NCBI GenBank assembly: GCA_004835665.1
Contig: ML240445.1
Location: 1,178,001-1,242,000, forward strand
Direction: 5' to 3'
Origin: Phoma sp. XZ068
Lineage: Eukaryota > Ascomycota > Dothideomycetes > Pleosporales > Didymellaceae
DNA length: 64,000 bases
The notes under the pieces were generated by a model. It ran no database searches. It was not told where the DNA came from and saw only the letters and a list, made by a program, of their open reading frames with translations. The translations under genes were made by a program, and so were the position numbers. Each line of letters opens with the position of its first letter. Position 1 is the stretch's first letter. Of the stretch, positions 33,126-44,721 are shown in pieces.

Positions 33126-35573
33126 ATGTCTCAAGAAGAAAGAGCGTTGCAGCTCGCGCAGGCCGCGGGTGAGAGCCTCGCAGTGGGTGATTTGGCGGCC
33201 GCGGCAGGGAAGTTACGAGAGGCTACTAGCATCGCACCAGAGAATGCGCAGATCAAGGAAGCGTGGGAAAAGTTGAGGCAAGAGGAAGATAAGAGCGAAT
33301 TTCTATTGATTTGCAAAGTCTGGGTGCAAAGCAAAGATGAGGCCGACGGCGACCGCGCGCTAAAGTCGATGAAGGAGCGACCCTTGAAACCGAAAGAGGC
33401 GGAACAAGCAATGCAAATTCTCAACGACTTCAAAGACGAAGACGACGTTCTGGATCAGGTTACTGGAGAGCTGCTGAAGAATGTCGGGGCCCAGACGTGG
33501 CTGGCGCAGGCGGTGCGAGAGCGACCAACCCGGACTTACTACGAGCTGTTTCCTCGAGGAGATGACTCTATCGATGGACTCCTCAAGGTTCTTCTCAACC
33601 GCAGCCTCTGGCCAGACGATGCTACGTTCAAGGAAAGCCACAGGGACGTCTTCCAACTTAGTCTTGCCATGTTGATGGAGGAAGCGCTTGATCATCCGGA
33701 GCGCGCTATGCGAGGTGTTGCGCAGCTACTCGCTCATCATGCAAACCATCTCGAGAATATCATCGACGCTGATAGCTTTGACGTCATCCTTTCTTCTCTT
33801 GATATTCGATTACCGAAGACTCTTCGCGATCAAGCTACGCTTGCTAGCATCAAGTTGTTCGAACTTAGCCCTGACACAGCGAAAGAGTTGATCTCGAAAT
33901 TTGTCACTCAGCGTGCGGAAAAGGGCGATGCAGATAACCTAGTTATCGCATTCTCAGCAGCCACAGCCATCTTCCCCATTGCCGTCGAGGCAGCGGCTGC
34001 CCTCTTCCTGACCGACGGCTTCGTCAGCACGCTTGTTCCTGTAGTGGAGAAGAAGAAGTCTCATAAGCTAGTACAGGTGACATTAGAGCTGATCAGCGCG
34101 GCGTGTGTAGACAAGAAGTGCCGAGAAGCCATCAACCGACACTGCAGGGACTGGCTAGATATGGTGGCGGACAGCCCTGACAAAGGACGGTCTAATCTCG
34201 CCGCACTCATTCTCGTCAAGCTAGGTGATGAAGAGCCTCCTTCATCAGAGACCCCCCAGGTTGTCACACCTGCGAAGGTCGACCAAAGTGACCTGATTGC
34301 AAAATTCAAATCCATGGTCGTCAGCACCGATGCTGGCAGCAAGCAGGACTCAGTTGAAGGCCTGGCCTATGCATCCCTCCAAGCGAGATTCCGCGAAGAT
34401 CTCTCAACAGATACCCGGTTCCTCAAACGACTGATCGAGATAATGAGCACTCCATCGACACCGGCAAACATAATCTTTGGCGGGCTCACAATCTTCGCCA
34501 ACATCACAATGTTTCTCCCCATCCAATCTGATGAAGAGAAGAGAATGGCGCAACTCAAAGCTTATGCCAACGTGCAGAAGCCTTCGGCGCCAGACGCACT
34601 TCTCGATAATGATCACGCTACCGCCAGATGTAAGCGTGTTCTCGAGGCCGGTGTTGTGCCATTGCTAGTACATATCTGCAAGAAGGGAACGCCTAACGTA
34701 CTGTCACAGAGCAGTCAGATCCTCTTGAACCTCAGCAACGACAAGACAAGCCGAGGGTTGATGACACAACAGGGTGCTGTCAAACTCCTCATCGTCACCT
34801 GGGAACACATGGCATCTACTGCCGCCTCGTCCAAAACAGGCACAACACCCTTCCCACCTACCGCACAACCAGTAACCGCACAAGCACTCTCCCGCCTCCT
34901 CATCAGCGTTGACCCCAGACTGATCTTCAACTCCGCCCTCCCATCAGTATCCGCCATCCGTCCTCTCCAAAGCCAGCTCTCCCGCACTGAATCATCAATA
35001 TGGCAACTCCACGCCTTCGAAGCCCTCCTCGCCCTCACCAACCTCGCATCCCTAGACGAAGCAACGCAAAACCACATCATCCGCAGCGCCTTCGACACCA
35101 TTGTCGACGACCTGCTACTCAGCAACCACACCATGCTGCAGCGCGCCGCCACGCAACTCGTGTGCAACCTCATGGCCTCGCCGTACTGCGTGGAGAAATT
35201 CGCAGACGGCTCACCCCGCGCAAAACACCGCTTGCACCTCCTCCTCGCCATGACCGACGTCGAAGACACGGCGACGCGGAGTGCGGCCGGCGGTGCCCTT
35301 GCCACGCTCCTTTCGTGCGGCGAGATTACCGTCGCGCCGTTCCTGCAGCAGGAGAAAGGTGTGGATTTCCTGATTGGCTTGTGTGAGGATGACGAAGAGG
35401 ATTTGCGGCATAGAGGGGTGGCGTGCTTGCAGAGCGTGGGCGAGGTTCCGGCAGGGTTGGAGGTAGTCAAGCGGAAAGGTGGAGTAAAGGCGGTAGAGAT
35501 TGTGGAACAGGAGTCTCGCAGTCGGCTTGTGAAGGATGCTTGTAGGGATGCACTTGCTGTGTTGAAGGCTTAG
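33126..35573 (+). CDS. UNC-45/She4/Rng3-type myosin chaperone (CRO1 domain)
   Basis: Chaperone that folds or stabilises myosin motor domains, with an armadillo-repeat UCS region. In fungi (She4, Rng3) it is needed for actin organisation, endocytosis and the cytokinetic ring. Single exon of 815 aa from ATG 33126 (MSQEERALQLAQAAGESLA). An upstream TTG-initiated frame is not used because the ATG fits the start of the helical repeats. The N-terminus is TPR-like (AAGKLREATSIAPENAQIKEA). A central UNC-45/CRO1 block (LLKVLLNRSLWPDD, LPKTLRDQATLASIKLFEL) follows. The C-terminal UCS armadillo repeats include LLVHICKKGTPNVLSQSSQI, FEALLALTNLASLDEATQNH and LVCNLMASPYCVEKFADG. Strong GC3 bias appears in the last third. 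It lies directly downstream of the Cdc11/Nud1 scaffold gene; both serve septation, though common control is only inferred. Confidence 0.92.
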   Translation: MSQEERALQLAQAAGESLAVGDLAAAAGKLREATSIAPENAQIKEAWEKLRQEEDKSEFLLICKVWVQSKDEADGDRALKSMKERPLKPKEAEQAMQILNDFKDEDDVLDQVTGELLKNVGAQTWLAQAVRERPTRTYYELFPRGDDSIDGLLKVLLNRSLWPDDATFKESHRDVFQLSLAMLMEEALDHPERAMRGVAQLLAHHANHLENIIDADSFDVILSSLDIRLPKTLRDQATLASIKLFELSPDTAKELISKFVTQRAEKGDADNLVIAFSAATAIFPIAVEAAAALFLTDGFVSTLVPVVEKKKSHKLVQVTLELISAACVDKKCREAINRHCRDWLDMVADSPDKGRSNLAALILVKLGDEEPPSSETPQVVTPAKVDQSDLIAKFKSMVVSTDAGSKQDSVEGLAYASLQARFREDLSTDTRFLKRLIEIMSTPSTPANIIFGGLTIFANITMFLPIQSDEEKRMAQLKAYANVQKPSAPDALLDNDHATARCKRVLEAGVVPLLVHICKKGTPNVLSQSSQILLNLSNDKTSRGLMTQQGAVKLLIVTWEHMASTAASSKTGTTPFPPTAQPVTAQALSRLLISVDPRLIFNSALPSVSAIRPLQSQLSRTESSIWQLHAFEALLALTNLASLDEATQNHIIRSAFDTIVDDLLLSNHTMLQRAATQLVCNLMASPYCVEKFADGSPRAKHRLHLLLAMTDVEDTATRSAAGGALATLLSCGEITVAPFLQQEKGVDFLIGLCEDDEEDLRHRGVACLQSVGEVPAGLEVVKRKGGVKAVEIVEQESRSRLVKDACRDALAVLKA

Positions 35574-38500
35574 TAGACAACTCTTCTTATGTGCGTGCAA
35601 GCAAGCAAGCGTAGATTTGGGCAAATTGAAGACACTTCTGTCAAACGACCTTAGAGACGGTGTAGATAGCTGGTATTGATACAAAGACAGCTAGGAATTC
35701 AAGATGAAGCTATCAGGCTTCATTTTCTTCAATCCTTTGGAATACAGATCATAGATTTCACCTTGAGAATTGAACAAAGGCCTCTTTAGACGTAGCCAAA
35801 AGAAATCCCAGCCCCGCCGTACTATATCACATACGCCATCCTTTCAGAGTCTCCCACAAGAGTGCAACAGCCGACCCATCCACTATCTGATTTCACAACC
35901 TGGACGCTGAAGCCTTCAACGCGTCTGATCGACGCGTTGCCTTCGCTAAAGAATTGTGCAAGGCTCCTCCAGCGGGAATCCCGCGTATGGCGGTTACAGG
36001 ATCCTGAGTACCCACCTAGACCAATCCGTAGGATACGAAAGTGCGTAGGATAGGATAGGATCGATGTAGATAGTAGCCTGAACCAAACTATTCTCAACCG
36101 ATCATGGACTCTCTGTTGGTTCAATTGAGGGTGTACTCCATAGTATGCAACAGACTAGTTATCACGGATCTGCTCACTGGTTTACTGGGTGAGTAGAACG
36201 GGAGTGATGCAGTCAGGTCCTCTTCTATATGCTGCTGCTAGTGGCGTGCCTCGCCCAAAGTCTACACTGACAAGACAAGGAGACAAGGGTTTTTTTTTCG
36301 AGACTGTTGTTTGGATAACGGAGAAGTGCTTCGGTACGTGTTTGAGTAGGCTGCCAGGAATTTGATAAGAAGCCGGCGCATGGAAGGAAGATGTAGTGTA
36401 GAAGTACCTCATGGTAGGTCATGCTTAGCATTCTATCTCGAACAAGTGATCTCTCGAGCGTTGAGATGTCCATAATGGTTAATTGTGATTGCACTGCGCT
36501 CTATATATCTCATGATACCATGCTCTTCCTCCTGTTCGCACTTTCGTGTACACACTCCTCCTCACATCAATTCTGCTCTACTTACACTTACCTCCACCAT
36601 ATCCTTACCTCTTAATCCCTCATCCCCACCCTCCCCATCGCATTACCTACCACTCATCCCCCATCCCACGCCCAAAAAGCAAACAGCACATCCATCACCA
36701 AACCACCATCCTCTACCACAGCCACCCCAACCCATCAGCGAATCACCACCCCTGCGCTTCCACCTCAGCCGCACCACCCTGCCGTGCAACCACACCTACC
36801 GCCCAGCCCACCGCATGCGTTCGTAAGCCTTGCCTCGCTTGCGCGTTACACAGCGTACGGGCCTATGCACATACATGCAGTGTAATGTAAGCACTGCTAA
36901 ATCGACATCTGATTTCTAATTCGGGGTGGTGTTCGCATGAGCCGCAGTTGCAGTTGCAGGATTTTTGGCGCCGGGGTTGGAGTCAGCTATTGAACTTGCA
37001 TATTAGTACGGCGGGATGTAGGCGGGTGTGGTTATCGGGGTGGTGGTGCTCGCTGATAGTGATCGGGTATCGAAGGGGTTGCCTGATTTGCGCGCTGATT
37101 CCGAGCGCTTATGTGAGAGCGTTGAATGGATCGGCGTGAAGGAGTGCGGCACGTGGAGTGTGGATGCATCTTACGGCGCTAGGCGGGGAGAGGAAAGGTG
37201 TTGCCGTGCGGTTGCAGATTGGGTCTGGTGAAGATGTGATTTGGAAATGGATGTGCTTGACGGAGTAGTAGACGAGAAGTCTAATCTTGACGTGCAGGCG
37301 CTGGAAACGACTTGGATGTTTTGAACGAGGTCTGCTACTGTCTCAATCTGTCAAGCTGCATAGACTAGACTCTCGAACGAACCTTCATCGCTACATCCCA
37401 GCACACTCCTGCTTTTGTCAGCATGATATGATACTGACGTCGATTCCCGCCGGTGCCTCTCGCACCACCCACGGCTAAAGCCGAGCGCTTCCATCAGCCT
37501 CCTCCGTCAAAAACAAGCAAGCTCGGTCCGGTTCAAGTCCAGCAACCGTCCAGCTGACCATCTGCGACCCAGCAGCCGCGACCCAGATCCGCCAATGCAT
37601 ACCGCATCACGTCCCTTCGCGCTCGCGGGCCGCATGTACGTGGCATGTCTCTGATCTCGTGTACCAGTCTTCGGCGGGATCCGAAGAATGCTGCTGTGCC
37701 CCGATGGCTGTCTCAAAGTGGACATGCCATCGCCGCGACAGTCTTGGGAAGACGAGCGAACAAACGATCGTGTGACATCGAGTACACCCAGCCACCGCAA
37801 TTGAATTGCCAGATCTGCGCTATAGGTGTTGCACTCGCGGTATCGATACCTACTCAGTATTGCGGGGTAATCCAACGTTGGCGTTCGTCATGCCACGGGA
37901 TGCCGACGCCGCACGCACAGATAGTTGGCACGGCACGGGGCGTTTGGGACCGCAACCGAGCACTGATCAGGCCGCCGATCCGTTTCGAAACAAACCTAGT
38001 TCTGTTGGTGCTGCAGCGTCGCCGAAGCGAGCGCAGGAGTGCATGAACGACTCGTGAACGACGACGCTGAGGAAGGACGGCCGAGCCGGGTGGCGTGGCC
38101 GTGGACGAGGTGCGACATTGTGCTGTCTGGGAATATGTCATTCCAATGGCACTCGAGAAGAAGTGTGCACGGAAGATGGACAACTCGCCTGACGAGCAAG
38201 CATGCAATATGCCCAAACCAAAAAAACCTATCTTTTCCCTCTAGAAAACGCAGCTATGCTTAAAAATACATCCTAGAACATACAATGCAGTGAGTCCACC
38301 ATCCAGGCGTCCTCAATAAAGAAGCGCCCATGATCAAACTTCCTCGTCCAGCATCTCACCTTGTGCAACACACCACCATTCCAGGCGCCCAAAGCCCTGC
38401 TACCAGCCCATCCCAGCCCACGGGTCGAGAACATTTCGTACAACCCTGTTTCGGCCACCCATCCGGTGAGCAGCTACGGTTCGACACCACACATCACATC

Positions 38501-39778
38501 GAGTGATCCCCTCAACCTTACCACAATCCTGCTGCCTACCGTCTGACAGATGTTGTAGACATTGTAAGGGGGACCTTGCTCCTCGCCGCTGATAGGGCAC
38601 TTCCAAGGGCAAGTCCCAGTTCAATACTGACGCCTCTTAATTTGGATAATCGTCGGGTCGCGATACAGCACGCTGATTGACGACGCGAATGTTTGGTTCG
38701 GCAAGGGAGACCTGCGCCTGGACTTCGAATGGAGAAGTGACAGCGGGCACTTGCGAGAGCCGCATCGTTAGTCAGGGCGGCGTGGGGACGGATGCAAGGG
38801 ACGGATGGATGCGCAAAGGGATGCATGTGTGTGTTGACGACGTTAGAGGCTGTAGTTAGTATTATTGTTATTATTGATGTTTGTGAATGCTGTTGTGAGT
38901 TGTTCCTGCCCTGCTCTTCATCGGCAAACGTGGTATTCGCTTGTGGGCGAATGAAGCCGGAAAGAAGGCAATCAAGTGTTCAGTGCAGGCTTCCATACAT
39001 TAGGGACGGTCCACAGGCTACAGCGCGTAAGGCTGATTATATGTTGTGATTTTGTAAAGACGGACCAATTGCGATGTCAATAATGGCATGCAGACGTTCG
39101 GTTGGTGGACCAAAACACCCATGTGATGAGGTGCATTGCTTGTCACAGCGTGCGGCGGCTCCATCCCAGGAGGGTGTAGTGGGGTTCATGTGAATCGTCG
39201 GTGCATTGCGGGTAAGGAATAAGTGCACCAATATCAGACGACTTAAGACGCCACTGCTGGTCATGTCTCAGTGCCATGTGTCGACGTGCAGGGGGGGATC
39301 GGTGGAATGTGTGATAACTACTGATATTGATAAATGATATGCTGATAATAAGGGTATACTACTTTTGACCGCGAGGTCCCAATCCAATGAGATGGTGTAG
39401 GTTCCATCCCATATCTAGTGTTCCCAAAAGACAGAAGGAGAATCTGGACCCTGCCAGCCCGAACACCATGCTGTACGAGGAAGTAAAACCAATAGAGTAA
39501 GAAAGGGGGTATTGTCGCAATGAAAATGACTTTTCCTGTGACCCGCCCAATTGCTGTGACCCTTCCGTATGTCGACCCGAAACTAGTGTTACAGTGAGAA
39601 TCGTCCAGAGCAGAAGATGCAGCAAATTAACAATTAGACAGCAAGAAAGGGTATCTCGCGTGAAGCAAGTAGAGCGCAAACAAAGAATAGCAGTGCTGAG
39701 AAACGACCAGAGTGCTGAAAAACAGATCAGACCAACACCAGTGCCATTGCGTCCGGGCAATGGCATCATGTAAACGCG
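35574..39778. other. 4.2-kb gene-poor region
   Basis: Long interval between two convergent genes. It includes a strongly G-depleted stretch (36541-36800, listed separately), a T8 run near 36291 and several short frames on both strands without family features. A hydrophobic 136-codon minus-strand frame at 39359-39769 overlaps the probable 3' UTR of the next gene and is not convincing. A non-coding RNA or a fast-evolving small gene could be hidden here. Confidence 0.45.
36541..36800. repeat. strand-asymmetric, G-depleted C/A/T-rich tract
   Basis: Roughly 260 nt of CA/CT/CCA-rich sequence. The stretch 36575-36760 has only about half a dozen G residues on the plus strand. This resembles a 5' leader of a plus-strand transcript or a purine-rich minus strand. 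No long coding frame follows it, and an ATG at 36814 is followed after five bases by a GTAAGC donor-like sequence. Confidence 0.55.
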
Positions 39779-40996
39779 CTAAGCAGAAGGGTAGCGAAGA
39801 ATCTCTTCGCAGTTGGCATCGAAACGCATGCTCCAAAGACGCATGCCAGTCATAAGCTTCTCCGTCTTCTCAAGTTCACGGTCGCGGCCGAAGATGGACT
39901 CGACGAACTCGCGACCGCTGTTCTTACCCATGGAAATGGGCTTCTTCTCGCCGCTCTCCTTCTTCGCGGCCTTCCACATGAAATCTTCGCACGTCTTGAG
40001 GAGCTTGGCGAAGCGGATCCAGAGACGCTCGCCGCTCATGAGGAAGTCTTCTACCATCTCGGCGCTTTCCTTGCGGCGGATCTTGCTCATGTTCTCCTCT
40101 GCCCTCTTGACTTTGCCGGCGAGTTGAATGAGTAGGAGCCAGAGCTCGCCAGCCATCTCGGCGAGAGGAGTGGCCGGGCCGTTGTAAAAGACGGTCCAGT
40201 CGTAGATCCACTTGCCGAGCGAGTTGGCATCGAAGACGCTGCCGAGCAGCATGATGGGTTCTTCGGTGGGGTCCCAGTTCTTGTAGCTGTAGCCGGCAGG
40301 GATACCAGCACGGCGTGCATCCTCTTCGGTTGCCTTGGATGCGGTCTTGGTAGCTGCGGGACGCTTGGGTGTCTTCTCTTGCGGTGGAGGTGCGCGTGTG
40401 GAGTGGGAGGCGCGGCGGGTGCGAGAAGTCTTGGGCTCTTCAAAGATTGGGACCTGATCATAATAAAAGCGATCAGCATCCCCGTACGCGTCGTATCGTT
40501 CGTACTTTGTGTACGGTGGTGGCGGGTGACGATACATGTCGTCTTCGACCTCGTACTCGACCCCATAACCATCGTCGTAGAAGACTCGGTGGACGTAGTG
40601 GGCCGACTGTGACGGGCGACGCTTCTTCTCGCGAGTAGAGTGCTTGAGAGGAGAGGCGTCGGTGTCGCGACGGGGCCGACGGGGGCGGACGTGAACGTAA
40701 TCGTAATCGAAACCACTTACATATTCGGGCGTTGCTCGCGGCGTAGGGTATGCGCCTGTCATAGGGTGCATGGGTCCCCGCGCAGAAGCATGCGAATAAT
40801 GCTGTTGTGGTACGGCGGTGGAGGCGCGGCGGGCGTGGCCCTTGACGCCGGGGCTGGCGCGCGGGGTCGAGGGCATGCCGTAGCGGGGGGAGTAGTAGTT
40901 TGCGCTGGTGCCGGGCGACATGGGCGGCGTGGTGCGGTGGTGGAAGTCCTGGGGCATGTAGCCCGGGGGCGGGGTGGGGAACTGAGGGCCGTACAT
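39779..40996 (-). CDS. conserved fungal protein with Pro/Tyr-rich N-terminus, 405 aa
   Basis: Single-exon frame. The first ~130 residues are disordered and rich in Pro, Tyr, Ser and Arg (MYGPQFPTPPPGYMPQDFHH). An acidic/aromatic segment (YGVEYEVEDDMYRHPPPPY) and a basic Ala/Thr linker follow. From about residue 235 there is a folded helical domain: AGIPAGYSYKNWDPTEEPIM, LLGSVFDANSLGKWIYDWTV, ELWLLLIQLAGKVKRAEENM, GERLWIRFAKLLKTCEDFMW and MTGMRLWSMRFDANCEEIL. This C-terminal domain is widespread in Pezizomycotina, where records are often labelled vegetative cell wall protein gp1 because of the proline-rich part. There is no signal peptide, so a wall location is unlikely and the function is unknown. 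Confidence 0.85.
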   Translation of the reverse strand: MYGPQFPTPPPGYMPQDFHHRTTPPMSPGTSANYYSPRYGMPSTPRASPGVKGHARRASTAVPQQHYSHASARGPMHPMTGAYPTPRATPEYVSGFDYDYVHVRPRRPRRDTDASPLKHSTREKKRRPSQSAHYVHRVFYDDGYGVEYEVEDDMYRHPPPPYTKYERYDAYGDADRFYYDQVPIFEEPKTSRTRRASHSTRAPPPQEKTPKRPAATKTASKATEEDARRAGIPAGYSYKNWDPTEEPIMLLGSVFDANSLGKWIYDWTVFYNGPATPLAEMAGELWLLLIQLAGKVKRAEENMSKIRRKESAEMVEDFLMSGERLWIRFAKLLKTCEDFMWKAAKKESGEKKPISMGKNSGREFVESIFGRDRELEKTEKLMTGMRLWSMRFDANCEEILRYPSA

Positions 40997-43900
40997 GGCG
41001 ATGACGTCGACCAGCTGGGTGGCAGTTCGCGGTGGTGTGTGGGAGAGTCGGGGGATAGCGCCCAGGCCGGTGCCTGCTCACCGTGGAATGCGCAAACCGA
41101 GGGCGGTCCTCCGTGTGCGGTCGCAGAAGGCGGTGGTGGGTGTGAGGGTTCGAGCAGCAGCGCAAGAGGAGGAAAGGAAAATCCGAGTCTGACTGCTGCA
41201 CATTTGGTGTTGTGGTGGGCTAGCTGCTAGAGGGTGCCAGAAGGATCCAGAGCGTGGATCCGGAGTCGTGGGGAGACGTGACGTCCAGAGTGCTTGGTAA
41301 GATGGTACAACGGGTTCGAGGGCGCTCGCAGGCTGCGGGCTGTGCCTGCCTTTTGACCCAAGCCGCCTGCCTTCGTGCGCGGACGGGCCATGGCCAGGGT
41401 TCGCGCACCAAGACGGCGCTAGCGACGCCCCCTGCCGCATCCCTGTCCGCGCCAATTCACCGAAGCCCAAGCAGAAGCAGAAGCAGCCCCTGGCCCGAGC
41501 AGCATTCCTGCCCGCTGGGTCGCAGTGGCAGTCGCCGTGCCTGTGCTGCTGCTGCCGCTGCAACTGGCTGCTCGCCCGAGAGCGTGCGGCCGCAGAGCTG
41601 CCTCTGACGCCCTGACTCCGTCGCCATGGCTGTGTCGCCGGCGCTTCTCCCGTGGCTGCTGCCGTGGCCAGGTGCGCGACGCTCGTTGATGCCTGACGGT
41701 GCAGCAGCGCATTAGAGAGGGAGTGTGCAGGGCGTGCAGGACGGAGCTGCCTGCCCGCATCCTGTCACGAGCCGTTGTGTTTGGGTGGGTAATATTGGGA
41801 ACACACTGCATTGGTCCCCGTTCGCTGAGCGACAAAGCTGCAGTAAGCCGTGCCAAACATGTCTCTGTGCCTTTGCCAGGCCTGCTGTGCCACAGTCGAC
41901 GTCTCTCTCCTGCTCCAGCGTGCTGTCGCCGTTTGCTGCGTGTTTCGTTTGCGGCCCTCGCAGCGCTCCACCGCGCCTTTCTGACACCCAACGCTCCACT
42001 CCCCTCCGCTCCGCCCCGGAAGAGCATGCTCTGTCTGGCCGCCTTGGGCATGGACGGTTCGTGGATGTGGCACAGACGCGACTCTCAGAGCGCGGCCCAC
42101 TTCCCTGAGCCCCAGCAGCGCGCCGCAACTTGGCCTCTGCGTGGGTAATGCTCCCATGCATGTCGTACGCAAGTCAAATCTGCGAGAACCATCTCGGCTA
42201 CCGAACAGGAGGGAGTCATGCAACACAGAATCGTTTGGCTCTCACCAACACTCACGACGTCTCATCCAGCTCGCGTCCATTGCCTCGACTTTGGTTCGGC
42301 ACGCCCCCCTTGGCTAGCTCAGAGACTACACACACGAGCCGTCGCCGCGGCACACGGCTGCCTTCTGGAGTGACTCCCTCCGAAACAGCGGGAGTCCTCC
42401 ACCCAACGTCGTCCCGAGTCGGCCGCCTCTGGCTGCTGGGGAAGCCCTGCTATCACACCAGAGCCGCACACACCCCCGGGCTGCTCAGACCTCCTGAGGG
42501 AACCCTCCATTCGCACAGTACCACCGCCTAATTTCCCAGCCGCGAGAAAATTTTCAATTGTCTCACAGGCAGTCACCGCTTGAGCTCATGTTGTTTACCG
42601 CTACTTCCGACCCCTCTCGTCCAGAGCATTTTGTGTCGTTGGTACGGGCCCACTACTGCTGCATACCGCTCCTCCGGCACCGCGCTGATTCGACGGGGAA
42701 CCACGAACAACAAAGCAAATGGACGCGCTGCATGGATAGGATCTGCCCGCTCACGAGAGCCATGCCAGAAAAAGACTGTGAGCGCCGCGCGCCGCCTGTG
42801 ACTGGCTTAGCACGGAGCGCCTCTACCCGTGCTTTGCATGAAGCGTGGAGCCCAGGGTGTACGATGCTCTGAATCTCCGTCAATGCGTTTGCTGCAATCT
42901 CTCGCCACACAGTTCATTTCGAATTTTGACCATCACCTCCTGCTCTCATTGGACTGAAATTGCATTGGCCCTGGTTATTGGGAACGGATCACGTTCCTAG
43001 CGAGCCCACACAAGCCATTTTGCACATGGACGTTGCCTTAGCACCCACACTGTTATCAGACAACTCATCTTGCGTTTCCCACGCGCCATGCGTTTCGATG
43101 ACTCTTCACCTCGTTTGCTCCGCGTGCGAAAGCAAAGTCTCACCGTCAGATGGTATCAAACCTGATCTGGGTGGCGAGCAAACACGCTGGGCCACTGTGC
43201 AAAGGACCGAGTGCAGAACGTTTCGTCCATGTCCAAGCTCCAGACGGTGTTGTCTTGGTAATTGACACCAAAGCGGGCATACAAACGAGCTGCCGTGGTG
43301 CAGCTTCGTGGGTTCACGCAACTTTGCCAGCCCTATTGCGCGCAAGAAATTGTGCTGCAGTCCTGCGCCACTGCCACGTTGGCCGACCAGACTGCAGCTG
43401 CGTGCCTTATGCGAGCTGGCCAACTTGCATCACGGCTCCGAAAATACGCTGCAGCCCAACGAAGCGCTCGTATTGTCCGGCGCGTTATTCACCATGCACC
43501 GAATACGCAAACATACTATTGCCAATATCTGTGGCGGTGCAACCGTGAATCATCAGCCTCGATATCGCAATCACATGCTACCACAGACTATGAAGGACCC
43601 AAGACGAAACATTGCGAAACGTCACCTCAACATGTGGCGAGCACAGCCCCGTCCAGCGCACGAATCACATCCAGTACCGCGCATCTTTCAGCTCAGCAAG
43701 TCGGCTTGCTCGGGTCTGCCGCCACTAACTACTGACATCGCAGTGAGTACGAAACTGACCTAGACGACTCTACACCTATCATCACAACGTGCAACGCCAC
43801 ATCTCTCCTATCGCTCTTGGATGGAGCCGCAAGCTCGAAGGAGGCGATCCAACAAGACTACCCTATGACCTCAACAGTCACATCACAATCCTGACTCGTA

Positions 43901-44721
43901 GACAGTGTCCAGCTGACCCAGGACATCATCTCATAACCCTCCTATCTCTGTAAACATCTCCTCCGCATTCTCCTGCCTGAGCTTCGCGCTCCACAAAACG
44001 GTGAGTCAACAGGGGTCGCCTGTCCAACCATCTCATCTCAGCATGAGCATGGCACTCCCAGCCGGAAGGCATTACAATGCTCGCGCGTTTAGTCGATGAG
44101 TGGGTAAGTGGAGTCATGTCGTCAGTCGTTCGTGAGGGAAACATTGGGTGAGGGCGAGTAGATTGCATTGACTTGAGGTGATGTAGTGGGTGGTGAGACT
44201 AGGCAGCAGGGGGTAGTTTCTCTGATATGACTGGATTTGAACTTCGGTATGGTATTTGGGGTGTCTTAGGTCCGTGTCACTCACTTCACTGCTCAAGCCT
44301 TGATGTCAGGTCGTTGGTTGGTGTCATCATACCTGCAGCCTGGATTGAATCTACTCTCCGTTTCTCGTGTATCACACTCGTCCGAGCAATGTAATCCCGT
44401 CTTTCGAAATGCAAATCAAGTAAATTTCATTCATTCATAGTGTGTATCTGCCTGCCTTAACGCTTGTCGAGATACTGCTCTGCGAGGCATCCATCCCATA
44501 CCGCCACGCCGGCACTATGATAAAATCCGCAGCGTTGATGACTCCAGCATATATGGCATCCAAATAATAATCTCAGCTTTCACTCCTCCCGGTCATGGCT
44601 TAAGCTTGTCCATGACTATTGAAGATTCAACCCGCGTTCGTTTCGTACTGCTTCGGAGAGTTACGCACACTCTTGGACTTGCTGAAGACTGTCTAATTCC
44701 AGCGCATACTGCTCACATCCT
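40997..44721. other. 3.7-kb gene-poor, partly GC-rich region
   Basis: Upstream region of the 39779-40996 gene and 3' flank of the coiled-coil cluster. The part at 41.0-42.6 kb is GC-rich with short GCT/GCA-type repeats (for example near 41465-41575), which makes many overlapping spurious frames on both strands. None has family features or coding-like splice structure. Confidence 0.45.

Noticed and set aside
37528..37548. GGTTCAAGTCC resembling a tRNA T-loop
   Set aside because: The flanking bases cannot form a T-stem and no acceptor or D-arm is present.
41419..42226. Several 130-210-codon frames on both strands
   Set aside because: They overlap each other in GC-rich DNA, have Arg/Cys/Pro/Ser-rich shadow composition and no family features.
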